Part shown: positions 30,129 through 37,830 of the stretch, in pieces | How the letters are laid out: every line of letters begins with the position of its first letter | How positions within the stretch are numbered: the stretch's first letter is position 1 | DNA from: Sphaerisporangium perillae | Lineage (GTDB): Bacteria; Actinomycetota; Actinomycetes; Streptosporangiales; Streptosporangiaceae | Reading direction: 5' to 3' | Assembly: GCF_023276435.1 (NCBI RefSeq) | Contig: NZ_JALLPO010000050.1 | Span: 1 to 42,274, forward strand | DNA length: 42,274 nt | The notes under the pieces: model-generated | The model's database searches: none | Told to the model about the DNA's origin: nothing | The model's input: only the letters and a program-made list of their open reading frames with translations | Program-made: the position numbers and the translations under genes

Positions 30129-31447
30129 AGGAGCTCTCCGAAGGGCGAGGTGGTGTCGGTGACGGGACGGCCGCGCAGCCAGGTGGTGCGGACGACGCCG
30201 GTCAGCGCGCGGCCGTGGTACGGGGTCAGGGGGTTGCGGTGGCGCAGCCGGGTGGCCTCGACGGTGAACCGGGCCGTGTCGTCGAAGGCCACCAGGTCGG
30301 CGTCGAGGCCCACGGCGATGCCCCCCTTGGCGGACAGGCCCGCCAGCGCCGCCGGCCCGGCCGACATCCACTCCACGACCCGCGCCGGCGTGTACCCGCG
30401 TGACCGGGCCTCGGTCCAGACGGCGGGCAGGCCGATCTGGAGTGAGGAGATGCCGCCCCAGGCGGCGGCGAAGTCGGGGACCTTCAGGTCGGGGGTGGAG
30501 GGCGAGTGGTCGGAGACGACGCAGCTCAGCACGCCCGCCGCCAGGCCTTGCCACAGCTCGTCGCGGTTGCCGCGGTCCCTGATGGGCGGGCAGCACTTGA
30601 ACTCCGGGCCGCGCACCTGGTCGGCGGTGATGGTGAGGTAGTGGGGACAGGTCTCGGCGCTGACCCGCACCAGGTCGCGGCGGGCGGCGTCCAGCGGTTC
30701 CAGGCAGGACGCGGAGGAGACGTGGAGGATGTGCGCCCGCGCGCCGGTCTCGCGGGCGACGGCGATGACCCGCTCGACGGCCCGCCGCTCGGCCTCCCCG
30801 GGCCGCGAATCCAGGAATTCCGGATATGTCGGGCCGACCGGGTCCGTGAGCAGCGCCGGGTCCTCGGCGTGCACGATCACGAGCCCGTCGAACGCGGCCA
30901 CCTCGCGCATGGCCGCGCGCAGCCCGTCCTCGTCGAGCGGCGGGAACTCCTCCACGCCGGACGGCGACAGGAAGCACTTGAAGCCGTACACGCCCGCCTC
31001 GTACAGCGGCCGCAGGTCGGCGAGGTTGCCCGGGATCGCGCCGCCCCAGAACCCCACGTCGACGGCACACTGCCCGGCCGCCGCGGCCCGCTTGACCGCG
31101 AGAGCGCGGACGTCGACCGTCGGCGGCAGGGAGTTCAGCGGCATGTCGATGATCGTGGTGACGCCGCCTGCCGCCGCCGCCCTGGTGGCCGTGGCGAAGC
31201 CCTCCCAGTGGGTACGGCCGGGCTCGTTGACGTGCACGTGGCTGTCCACCAGGCCTGGCAGCAGGCACACGTCCCCCAGGTCCACCACCTCGGCCGCCCT
31301 CACCCCGGCGTCGTACGACAGCAGGGCGGCGATCACACCGTCCCGCACGGCCACGGCCAGCGGCTGCTCCCCTCCGGGCAGCACGACCCGCCGCGACCGC
31401 ACGACCAGGTCGAACGCGGGCATGGGATGGGGGTCAGTCGTGGGCAT
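30125..31447 (-). CDS. allB: Allantoinase
   Basis: Opens the hydantoin ring of allantoin to give allantoate. Amidohydrolase metal ligands: LVDSHVHVNEPGR, the carboxylated-Lys region YGFKCFLSPSG, LVIVHAEDP, ARAHILHVSSA and VVSDHSPS (catalytic Asp); SAETCPHYLT is also typical. It has 440 residues. The start ATG 31447 overlaps the glycerate kinase end by 14 bases with a GGAAA 7 nt upstream; ATG 31423 is an alternative. Allantoinase is favoured over hydantoinase by the allantoicase next to it. Confidence 0.94.
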   Translation of the reverse strand: MPTTDPHPMPAFDLVVRSRRVVLPGGEQPLAVAVRDGVIAALLSYDAGVRAAEVVDLGDVCLLPGLVDSHVHVNEPGRTHWEGFATATRAAAAGGVTTIIDMPLNSLPPTVDVRALAVKRAAAAGQCAVDVGFWGGAIPGNLADLRPLYEAGVYGFKCFLSPSGVEEFPPLDEDGLRAAMREVAAFDGLVIVHAEDPALLTDPVGPTYPEFLDSRPGEAERRAVERVIAVARETGARAHILHVSSASCLEPLDAARRDLVRVSAETCPHYLTITADQVRGPEFKCCPPIRDRGNRDELWQGLAAGVLSCVVSDHSPSTPDLKVPDFAAAWGGISSLQIGLPAVWTEARSRGYTPARVVEWMSAGPAALAGLSAKGGIAVGLDADLVAFDDTARFTVEATRLRHRNPLTPYHGRALTGVVRTTWLRGRPVTDTTSPFGELL

Positions 31448-32579
31448 GGGCGGGTTTCCGGGGTAGCCAGGTGGTGGCCAGGGTGGTGGCGAGGCGTTCC
31501 AGCAGGGGGCCGGCCTCCTCCATGCAGCGCCGCACGTCGTCCTCGATGTCGGTCAGCGCGAAGGCCGCCTGGATGCCGGCCGCGTGCAGCTGGTCGTCGG
31601 ACAGCGCCCGCCGGCCGCAGACGGCGACCACGGGGACTCCCGCCCGGCCGGCCGCCTCGGCGACCCCGGCCGGGGCCTTGCCGCGCAGCGTCTGAGCGTC
31701 CAGGGAGCCCTCCCCGGTGACCACCAGGCGGGCGCCCGACAGCCGCCCGGCGAAGCCGAGCAGGTCCAGCAGGAGATGGATCCCGGGCCTGATCCGCGCG
31801 CCGAGGAAGGCCATGGCGGCGAATCCCACGCCGCCCGCCGCCCCGGCGCCCGGGTCGTCGCGCGCCTGTACGCCCAGCTCGCGCTCGGCCACGTCGGCCC
31901 AGCGGGCCAGCCCCTCCTCGATCCGGGGCAGCTCGGCGGGGCCCACTCCCTTCTGCGGGCCGTACACCGCCGCCGCGCCGTCCGGGCCGAGCAGGGGGTT
32001 GTCCACGTCACTGGCGACGACGAACTCCACGCCCGCGGGCCGGGTGAAGCCCGAGAGGTCCAGGGCGTGCAGGTCGGCCAGGGCCCCGCCTCCCGGCGGC
32101 AGCTCCCGGCCGCGCGCGTCCAGCAGGCGCACACCGAGGGCGGCCATCATGCCGGACCCGCCGTCGGTGCAGGCGCTGCCGCCGAGGCCGAGCACCACCT
32201 GCCGGGGATCGCGGCGCAGCGCCGCCGCGACGAGGTCGCCGGTGCCGTGGCTGGTGGCCGTGAGCGGCGCGAGACGCCCCCCGGGGAGCCGGTGCAGGCC
32301 CGACGCCTCGGCGAGCTCGACGACCGCGACCCCGTCCTTGAAGCCGTAGGCGGCGGTCACCGGGTCTCCGGTCGGGCCGGTGGCGACGGCCTCGACACGC
32401 TCGAACCCGCAGGCGACGGCCGCCTCGACGGTGCCGTCCCCGCCGTCGGCGACCGGCATCGTGATCACGGTGATGTCCGGCCGGGCGGCGCGCAGGCCCG
32501 CGGCCACGCGGTCCGCCACCTCGACGGCGCCGAGCGACCCCTTGAACTTGTCCGGCGCGACCAGCACATGCCCCGCCAT
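31434..32579 (-). CDS. Glycerate kinase (GlxK/GarK family)
   Basis: Phosphorylates D-glycerate to 2-phosphoglycerate. The family-specific N-terminus VLVAPDKFKGSLGAVEVA, PVADGGDGTVEA, VLGLGGSACTDGGSGMMAALG, EFVVASDVDNPLLG and VVTGEGSLDAQTLRGKAP are all present. It has 381 residues. The start ATG 32579 lies behind a G-rich Shine-Dalgarno-like run; a GTG one codon upstream is possible. In this cluster it would use carbon from ureidoglycolate/glyoxylate by way of glycerate, but no glyoxylate carboligase or tartronate semialdehyde reductase is in the window. Confidence 0.93.
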   Translation of the reverse strand: MAGHVLVAPDKFKGSLGAVEVADRVAAGLRAARPDITVITMPVADGGDGTVEAAVACGFERVEAVATGPTGDPVTAAYGFKDGVAVVELAEASGLHRLPGGRLAPLTATSHGTGDLVAAALRRDPRQVVLGLGGSACTDGGSGMMAALGVRLLDARGRELPPGGGALADLHALDLSGFTRPAGVEFVVASDVDNPLLGPDGAAAVYGPQKGVGPAELPRIEEGLARWADVAERELGVQARDDPGAGAAGGVGFAAMAFLGARIRPGIHLLLDLLGFAGRLSGARLVVTGEGSLDAQTLRGKAPAGVAEAAGRAGVPVVAVCGRRALSDDQLHAAGIQAAFALTDIEDDVRRCMEEAGPLLERLATTLATTWLPRKPAHAHD

Positions 32580-32765
32580 CACGCACCCACCCCCCGCCAC
32601 GCCTGTCCGAAGACCATGGCGGAGGCCCCTGACCGTATCTGCCCAGTGACCACGCCGGCGGACCCCGGCCGTGATCGCCGGGTCGCCATGTGCCGGGGCT
32701 TTCCGTGGGTGTGGGGTGGCCTCGCCTGAGGGACGTCCGCGGGGCTTCGGGGTGAGGTCACCGCG

Positions 32766-32837
32766 GGACCTCGAAGTGCCAGTCGGGGCGGGTTCACGCG
32801 GGGCCTCCGAGTGCCGGTGGGATGGTTTCACGCGCGG
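32766..32837. repeat. Degenerate ~36-bp tandem repeat upstream of glycerate kinase
   Basis: Two diverged copies (32766-32801 and 32802-32837) share CCTC-GA-GTGCC-GT-GG and TTCACGCG blocks; a weaker third copy precedes them (about 32730-32765). They lie in the 286-base spacer between glycerate kinase and the 8-oxoguanine deaminase. No gene or clear hairpin was seen in that spacer. Confidence 0.4.
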
Positions 32838-32865
32838 GCCGGTGAGGACCCATCTGCTGACGACA

Positions 32866-34251
32866 TCATGCACCGGCATTCGGGCGGACCGTATGCCCCC
32901 TTTCGGCCGCGAGGCGGGTGAGGCGGCGGTGGGCCTCTGCGCCGGCCCGTGCGGCGGCGTCCTGCGGCACGGTGCGCAGCTCGCCGTCCCGCACCACGGT
33001 CCGGCCGCCCACCAGTACGCGGGCCACGGGGAGGGCGCCTCCGAAGACCAGCGCGCACACCGGGTCGTCCACGGCGGCCGCGAAGCCGTCGACCCGCCAC
33101 AGGACCAGGTCGGCGAGCTTGCCGGGCTCCAGGGAGCCGATCTCCTCCTCGCGGCCCAGGCACCGGGCGCCTCCCAGGGTGGCGATCTCCAGCGCCTGCC
33201 GGGCGCTGAGCGCGTCCGGGCCGTACCGTGCACGCTGGAACAGAAGTGCCTGGCGCATCTCGCCGGCGAGGGGGGTCAGCTCGCTCGAGGCGCTGCCGTC
33301 CACGCCGAGGCCGACGATCGCCCCGTCCCGCAGCATCTCCGAGACGCGGGCGATGCCCGCCCCGAGCCGGCCGTTGGAGCTCGGGCAGTGCGCGGTGCCG
33401 GTGCCGGTGGCGGCGAAGCGCCGGATGTCGCCGTCGTGGAGGTGGACGGCGTGGGCGACCCACACGTCGGGGCCGAGCCAGCCGAGCTTCTCCATGTAGT
33501 CGACGGGGGTGCAGCCCATCTGGGCCAGGCAGTGCTCCTCCTCGTCGAGCGTCTCGCTGAGGTGCGTGTGCAGGCGTACGCCCTTGGCGCGGGCCAGCGC
33601 GGCCGCTTCGGTCATCAGCTCGGCGCTGACCGAGAACGGCGAGCACGGCGCGACCGCGACGCGGAGCATCGATCCCGGCGAAGGGTCGTGGTAGGCGTCG
33701 ATGGCGTCGGCGGTGGCGGCGAGGATCTCATCCAGGCCCTCGACGACCTCGTCCGGCGGCAGGCCGCCCTGGGACACGCCCCGGTCCATCGAGCCCCGGC
33801 AGGGGTGGAAGCGGATCCCGAGGTCGCGGGCCGCCTCGATCTCGGCGGCGAACAGGTCGCCGCGGCCCTTGGGGAAGATGTAGTGGTGGTCGGTGCTCGT
33901 GGTGCATCCCGACAGCGCGAGCCAGCCGAGCCCCGCGGTCGCCGCGCCCTTGACGACCTCGGCGTCCATGGCGGCCCACACCTGGTAGAGCGCCGTGAGC
34001 CATTCGAACAGCGTGGCGTCCTGGGCGACGCCCTGGGAGGCCCACTGGTAGAGATGGTGGTGGGTGTTGACCAGGCCGGGGGTGGCCAGGCAGCCGGTGC
34101 CGTCGACGCGCTCGGCACCGGGCGCCTCGGGGCCGGGCCCTGGCCCGAGCGCGGCGATGCGGCCGTCCCGGACGAGGATGTGCCCACGGGCGATCTCGGG
34201 CCCCACCACGGGGGCGATCGCGACGTTCTCGATCAGGACGTCCGCGCTCAC
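32866..34251 (-). CDS. 8-oxoguanine deaminase (ATZ/TRZ-type amidohydrolase)
   Basis: Deaminates 8-oxoguanine, directly yielding urate, which fits the uricase cluster around it. Metal ligands: PGLVNTHHHLYQWASQG (HxH), VRLHTHLSETLDEEEHC, VAHAVHLHDGDI, and GLGVDGSASSE with catalytic Asp. GSMDRGVSQGGLPPDEVVE and CTTSTDHHYIFP are typical of the 8-oxoguanine deaminase branch as recalled from the Pseudomonas enzyme; hydroxydechloroatrazine-type hydrolases are the alternative. It has 461 residues. The start GTG 34251 overlaps the stop of a 21-codon micro-ORF by four bases, and its first codons are the origin or product of a 62-base tandem duplication. Confidence 0.85.
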   Translation of the reverse strand: MSADVLIENVAIAPVVGPEIARGHILVRDGRIAALGPGPGPEAPGAERVDGTGCLATPGLVNTHHHLYQWASQGVAQDATLFEWLTALYQVWAAMDAEVVKGAATAGLGWLALSGCTTSTDHHYIFPKGRGDLFAAEIEAARDLGIRFHPCRGSMDRGVSQGGLPPDEVVEGLDEILAATADAIDAYHDPSPGSMLRVAVAPCSPFSVSAELMTEAAALARAKGVRLHTHLSETLDEEEHCLAQMGCTPVDYMEKLGWLGPDVWVAHAVHLHDGDIRRFAATGTGTAHCPSSNGRLGAGIARVSEMLRDGAIVGLGVDGSASSELTPLAGEMRQALLFQRARYGPDALSARQALEIATLGGARCLGREEEIGSLEPGKLADLVLWRVDGFAAAVDDPVCALVFGGALPVARVLVGGRTVVRDGELRTVPQDAAARAGAEAHRRLTRLAAERGHTVRPNAGA

Positions 34252-34313
34252 CGGACCACGACCTCTCCGGCGTCGGCGCGCCGCTCCGTTTCGGGGGGAA
34301 TGTCCGCGCTCAC
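34248..34313 (-). CDS. 21-codon micro-ORF B, coupled to the 8-oxoguanine deaminase
   Basis: Starts with GTG at 34313 (MSADIPPETERR...) and ends ...GEVVVR with a TGA (34250-34248) overlapping the deaminase GTG. It is a tandem copy of micro-ORF A, 62 bases apart, and shares its first four codons with the deaminase start. No known family. It may only pass ribosomes along, or encode a peptide. Confidence 0.5.
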   Translation of the reverse strand: MSADIPPETERRADAGEVVVR

Positions 34314-34375
34314 CGGACCACGATCCTTCCGGCCGCGGCCGGCCGCTCCGTTTCGACGGGGTGTCCCGCGTTCAT
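34310..34375 (-). CDS. 21-codon micro-ORF A, coupled to the 2Fe-2S subunit gene
   Basis: Starts with ATG at 34375, overlapping the stop of the 2Fe-2S subunit gene (ATGA), and ends at TGA (34312-34310) overlapping the GTG of micro-ORF B. It reads MNAGHPVETERP...GRIVVR; the middle ETER and the VVR end are identical to micro-ORF B. Coupling by 4-base overlaps at both ends is directly visible. Confidence 0.5.
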   Translation of the reverse strand: MNAGHPVETERPAAAGRIVVR

Positions 34376-34845
34376 GAGGTCCGGGCCTTTCTCGCGGCGG
34401 CGAGCCGGACGGCGTCGAGGATCTTCTCGTATCCGGTGCACCGGCACAGGTTGCCGGCCAGGGCCTCGCGGATCTCGGCGTCGGTGGGCTCGCCGGTGCG
34501 CTCGATGAGGTCGTGCGCCTGGACGAGCAGGCCCGGGGTGCAGAAGCCGCACTGCACGGCGCCGCACTCCACGAAGGCCTCCTGGATCGGGTCCAGTCGG
34601 TCGCCGTCGGCCAGCCCCTCGACCGTGCGCACCTCGCGTCCTTCCGCCTGCCCGGCCGCCACCAGGCACGCGCACACCGGCACGCCGTCGAGGTAGACCG
34701 TGCAGGAGCCGCACTCGCCCTGCTCGCAGGCGTTCTTGGCGCCCGGCAGGCCGACCCGCTCGCGCAGCACGTAGAGCAGGCTCTCTCCTTCCCAGACGCC
34801 GTCGACCGCCTCGGGCCTGCCGTTGACGGTGAGGTTCACGCGCAT
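34372..34845 (-). CDS. 2Fe-2S subunit of a xanthine-dehydrogenase-type molybdenum hydroxylase
   Basis: Electron-transfer subunit with two [2Fe-2S] clusters. The plant-ferredoxin-type cluster is NACEQGECGSCTVYLDG with a later CAC; the helical second cluster is ECGAVQCGFCTPG plus NLCRCTGYEKI. It has 157 residues. The start ATG 34845 overlaps the FAD subunit gene by 10 bases. In this context it probably serves a xanthine or related purine dehydrogenase, but the molybdopterin subunit is not encoded in the window. Confidence 0.93.
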   Translation of the reverse strand: MRVNLTVNGRPEAVDGVWEGESLLYVLRERVGLPGAKNACEQGECGSCTVYLDGVPVCACLVAAGQAEGREVRTVEGLADGDRLDPIQEAFVECGAVQCGFCTPGLLVQAHDLIERTGEPTDAEIREALAGNLCRCTGYEKILDAVRLAAARKARTS

Positions 34846-35711
34846 GCCGCCACCTTTCCCCGATAGTCGTTCCATGCCCAGGTGAGCGTGCGGCGAGCCA
34901 TCACCGCGATCGCGTGGCGACGGTAGGCGGCGGTGCCCCGCACGTCGTCGATGGGCGAGGCCGCCTCGGCCGCCAGCTCGCCGAACCGCGCGAGCAGGGC
35001 GGCGTCCAGGGCCGCCGCTCCGGCCCAGTCGAGCTCCGCCGCGAGGAACTCCTCGGCGGCCGGGGCGCGGCGGGGCGTGGGTGCGGCCGAGCCGATGCCG
35101 GTGCCCACCCGGCGCTCCGCCGGATGCAGGGCCAGCGCGAACGAGCACACGGCGATGACCATGGCGTTGCGGGTGCCGACCTTGGAGAAGTACTGGGGTC
35201 CGGTCGCCGGGGGCGTCCAGAAGGCGCGGATCAGCTCGTCGGGTTCCAGCGCGCTGCGCTTGACGCCGAGGTAGAAGTCGGTGGCCGGGATCATGCGGGT
35301 GCCCCTGGCCGCGGAGGCGACCTCGATGACGGCGTCGCCGGCGAGGAGCGGAGGGTGGCTGTCGCCCGCGGGGGAGGCGGCGCCGAGGTTGCCGCCTACC
35401 GTGGCCCGGTTGCGGATCTGCGGCGAGCCGACCGTGCGCGACGCCTGGGCCAGCCCGGGGAGCCGGTCGCCCAGCTCGGCGATGATCCGCGCGTAGGACA
35501 CTCCGGCGCCGACCCGGAGCCGCCCGTCGGCCGCGAGCTCCCAGTCGCCGAGCTCGGCGATCCGGCCGAGGTCCAGCAGCGCCACGGGGCGCCGCACGTC
35601 GAAGTTGATCTCCACCATGACGTCGGTGCCGCCCTGGATGGGCACCGCCTCCGGCACGGAGGCCTTGGCGTCCAGCGCCTCGGCCCAGGTGACAGGTCTC
35701 AGGAAGTCCAT
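34836..35711 (-). CDS. FAD-binding subunit of a xanthine-dehydrogenase-type enzyme
   Basis: Medium subunit (CoxM/XdhB-FAD type) that passes electrons to FAD. It shows the FAD loops PIQGGTDVMVEINFDVRRP and TVGSPQIRNRATVGGNLG (the classic ATVGGN motif), then SPAGDSHPPLLA and a CO-dehydrogenase-flavoprotein C-terminal domain. It has 291 residues. The start ATG 35711 has AGGAGG 8 nt upstream, a strong initiation site. It lies 228 bases downstream of uricase and is translationally linked to the 2Fe-2S subunit. Confidence 0.93.
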   Translation of the reverse strand: MDFLRPVTWAEALDAKASVPEAVPIQGGTDVMVEINFDVRRPVALLDLGRIAELGDWELAADGRLRVGAGVSYARIIAELGDRLPGLAQASRTVGSPQIRNRATVGGNLGAASPAGDSHPPLLAGDAVIEVASAARGTRMIPATDFYLGVKRSALEPDELIRAFWTPPATGPQYFSKVGTRNAMVIAVCSFALALHPAERRVGTGIGSAAPTPRRAPAAEEFLAAELDWAGAAALDAALLARFGELAAEAASPIDDVRGTAAYRRHAIAVMARRTLTWAWNDYRGKVAACA

Positions 35712-35772
35712 CGGTCCGTCCTCCTAATCGCGGCCGGCGCGGTGCCCGCGGACGTTGGCCGGGTTGCTCGAC

Positions 35773-35798
35773 GTACGGCGGCGCTGACATCGCCGTAC
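35773..35798. repeat. Inverted repeat between uricase and the FAD subunit gene
   Basis: GTACGGCG (35773-35780) and CGCCGTAC (35791-35798) form a perfect 8-bp inverted repeat with a 10-base spacer, about 62 bases upstream of the FAD subunit start. It could be an operator for the second half of the cluster or an RNA hairpin; no T run follows. Confidence 0.45.
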
Positions 35799-35939
35799 CA
35801 CTCCCCGCCGGCCCGGCGCCGGATCAACGAGCACCATGCGAACGGAGAGGGAGGGGCACCGGCGGGTGGTGGTCATCGCGCTGGGCCGGGCCAGGCGCGT
35901 CGAGAGGGGGGATCGGTGGTGGAGGCGGGTGGTCATGGG

Positions 35940-36812
35940 TTAGTCCCAGGCTGGGCCGGGGGGTGGGGCGTCGTTGTGGAGCACCACTCCCTCGATGAGT
36001 CCGTAGGGACGGTCGGCGGCGAAGTACACCTCGTTGTCGTTCTCCAGGCCGAAGGGGGTGAGGTCGACCAGGAAGTGGTGCTTGTTGGGCAGTTCCAGCC
36101 GGACCTCGCAGATCTCGTCGCGGGTCGCCAGCACGCGCTCGCCCATGGCGAAGAGGGTCTGCTGCAGGGAGAGGCTGTGGGTGCCGGCGAAGGCGTCCAG
36201 CAGGCACCGCCGCACCTCTTCGTACGATTTCCCAAAATCGTACGACTTCGACCCATCGTCGGGGACGTGGCGCCAGCGGGCGGTCACGGCGGTGGCGAGG
36301 ACGCGGTCGGTGGCCGGCGGCAGCGTCGTGTACTCGTCCTGGATGAACCCGTGGAACTCCGAGCCGGTGGAGTTCAGCAGCACCAGGTCGCGCAGGCCGG
36401 ACACCACCGTGGAGGTGCCGTCCCGGTCGTGATGGACGACGCACGTGCGCACCTCGGTCCCCGAGCGCGCGAACGAGTGCGGCCCCCGGCGCTCCCAGAA
36501 GTACTCCTCCACGGCCACGCGGGCGTGGTGGATCGTGGGCTGCGACCCGGCGAAGTGCCGGGCCAGCAGCAGGGCGAACTCCTCGATCTCCCCGATGCCG
36601 TGCTTCTTGGCGAAGGCGAAGACGGTGTTCTTCTGCGAGTCGGTCGGCAGCACGGCGGAGTTGTCCCCTTGGCGGTGCACCTCCTCCATGTCGCCCGACA
36701 GCGAGACGCCGACGTTGCAGTCCTTGAGATGGTGCACCTCGCCGTCCCGGGTGACGCGGACGACGCGGGTCTCCGCCTTGCCGTAACGGTTGGGTCCGAG
36801 CACGACGGTCAT
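35940..36812 (-). CDS. Urate oxidase (uricase)
   Basis: Cofactor-free oxidation of urate to 5-hydroxyisourate. The N-terminal half has VLGPNRYGKAETRVVRV, LSGDMEEVHRQGDNSAVLPTD (catalytic Thr in VLPTDSQKNT) and the second T-fold domain has VVSGLRDLVLLNSTGSEFHGF, followed by LPNKHHFLVDLTPFGLENDNE. It has 290 residues. The start is ATG 36812, immediately after the HIU hydrolase stop. The active site forms between subunits of a homotetramer. Confidence 0.96.
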   Translation of the reverse strand: MTVVLGPNRYGKAETRVVRVTRDGEVHHLKDCNVGVSLSGDMEEVHRQGDNSAVLPTDSQKNTVFAFAKKHGIGEIEEFALLLARHFAGSQPTIHHARVAVEEYFWERRGPHSFARSGTEVRTCVVHHDRDGTSTVVSGLRDLVLLNSTGSEFHGFIQDEYTTLPPATDRVLATAVTARWRHVPDDGSKSYDFGKSYEEVRRCLLDAFAGTHSLSLQQTLFAMGERVLATRDEICEVRLELPNKHHFLVDLTPFGLENDNEVYFAADRPYGLIEGVVLHNDAPPPGPAWD

Positions 36813-36814
36813 CG

Positions 36815-37138
36815 CTAGCTCCCCCGGTAGGTCGAGTAGGCGAACGGGCTCAGCAACAGGGGCACGTGGTAGTGCGCCGCCGGATCGTCGATGCTGAAGG
36901 TGACGACGACCTCGGGGTAGAACGCGGCCACCCCGCACGCGGCGAAGTAGGCGCCGGTGTCGAAGACCAGGCGGTGGACGCCCCTGCCCGGCTCCCCGTC
37001 GGGCAGCCAGTCACGCAGGCGGCCGTCGTCGTCGGTGACGCCGGCGCCGAGGACGCGTTCTCCCCGGAGCAGGCGCACGGCCACTCCACGGGCCGGCCGG
37101 CCGCTGCTGGAGTCCAGCACGTGGGTGGAAAGGCTCAC
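36815..37138 (-). CDS. 5-hydroxyisourate hydrolase (transthyretin-like)
   Basis: Hydrolyses 5-hydroxyisourate to OHCU. Family signatures: SLSTHVLDSSSGRPARGVAV at the N-terminus (catalytic His), the internal GVHRLVFDTGAYFAA and FYPEVVVTFSIDDPAAHYHVPLLLSP, and the diagnostic C-terminal YSTYRGS. It has 107 residues. The start GTG 37138 overlaps the OHCU decarboxylase stop by four bases, and uricase follows two bases after its stop. Confidence 0.97.
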   Translation of the reverse strand: MSLSTHVLDSSSGRPARGVAVRLLRGERVLGAGVTDDDGRLRDWLPDGEPGRGVHRLVFDTGAYFAACGVAAFYPEVVVTFSIDDPAAHYHVPLLLSPFAYSTYRGS

Positions 37139-37665
37139 GTCTCCTCCTCGCCCACGAGCTTGACCACCCGCAGGGCCGCGATCTTGGCGAGCTCCTCGCG
37201 CACCACGGCCCGCTCGGTCTCCTCGTCGTTGGCCAGCCGGCCCGTCAGCCGGTCGAGCATCTCCCCGGCGGTGAGACCGGTGGCGCAGACGAGGTACACG
37301 TGGCCGAACCGCTGCTCGTAGACCGCGTTCCTGGCGGCCAGCTCGGCGAGCACCCGCCGGTCGGCCCCGGCCGTGCCGGACTGCTCCGCGCGCGACCAGG
37401 ACGACTCCCTGCCCGGCCCGGCGGCACGGTCGCCGATGCGCGGATGGGCGGACAGGGCCTCCCGCACCTCGGGCCAGCTCAGCGCACGGACGGCCTCCCC
37501 GGCGGCGGTGGCCAGCGCGCCCGGGTCGCCGTACGGGCGCGAGGCCGCCACCTGGCGGGCGAACGCGGGAGCGGCGCAGCACGCCAGCAGCTCCCGCTCG
37601 GCCTCCGCGGGGCTGAGCGCGTTGAGGCCCGCCAGCCCGCGCCGGCCCGGTGTCACGTTCGGCAT
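37135..37665 (-). CDS. 2-oxo-4-hydroxy-4-carboxy-5-ureidoimidazoline (OHCU) decarboxylase
   Basis: Stereospecific decarboxylation giving S-allantoin. The helical OHCU decarboxylase motifs are present: SPAEAERELLACCAAPAFARQV, ALSAHPRIGDR (catalytic His), SWSRAEQSG, NAVYEQRFGHVYLVCATG and ELAKIAALRVVKLV. It has 176 residues. The start ATG 37665 has no Shine-Dalgarno, and a TACTTG (37676-37671) lies 5 bases upstream, so the first gene of the cluster may also be leaderless. It is the probable promoter-proximal gene of the purine-degradation operon. Confidence 0.94.
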   Translation of the reverse strand: MPNVTPGRRGLAGLNALSPAEAERELLACCAAPAFARQVAASRPYGDPGALATAAGEAVRALSWPEVREALSAHPRIGDRAAGPGRESSWSRAEQSGTAGADRRVLAELAARNAVYEQRFGHVYLVCATGLTAGEMLDRLTGRLANDEETERAVVREELAKIAALRVVKLVGEEET

Positions 37666-37830
37666 GCCAGCAAGTACACCCGCACCGGCGGACGTGGTCC
37701 AGCGGCGGGAGCTCACAAGTGGGCCAACGGTTCGCCACGACTTTTCGTGTCATGCTCCAAGTGGTCCTCGAACGCCGCCCCGCGGCGCCCGCCGGGGCAC
37801 GCCGCCCGCTCCCCTAAGCTGGGCAGCATC

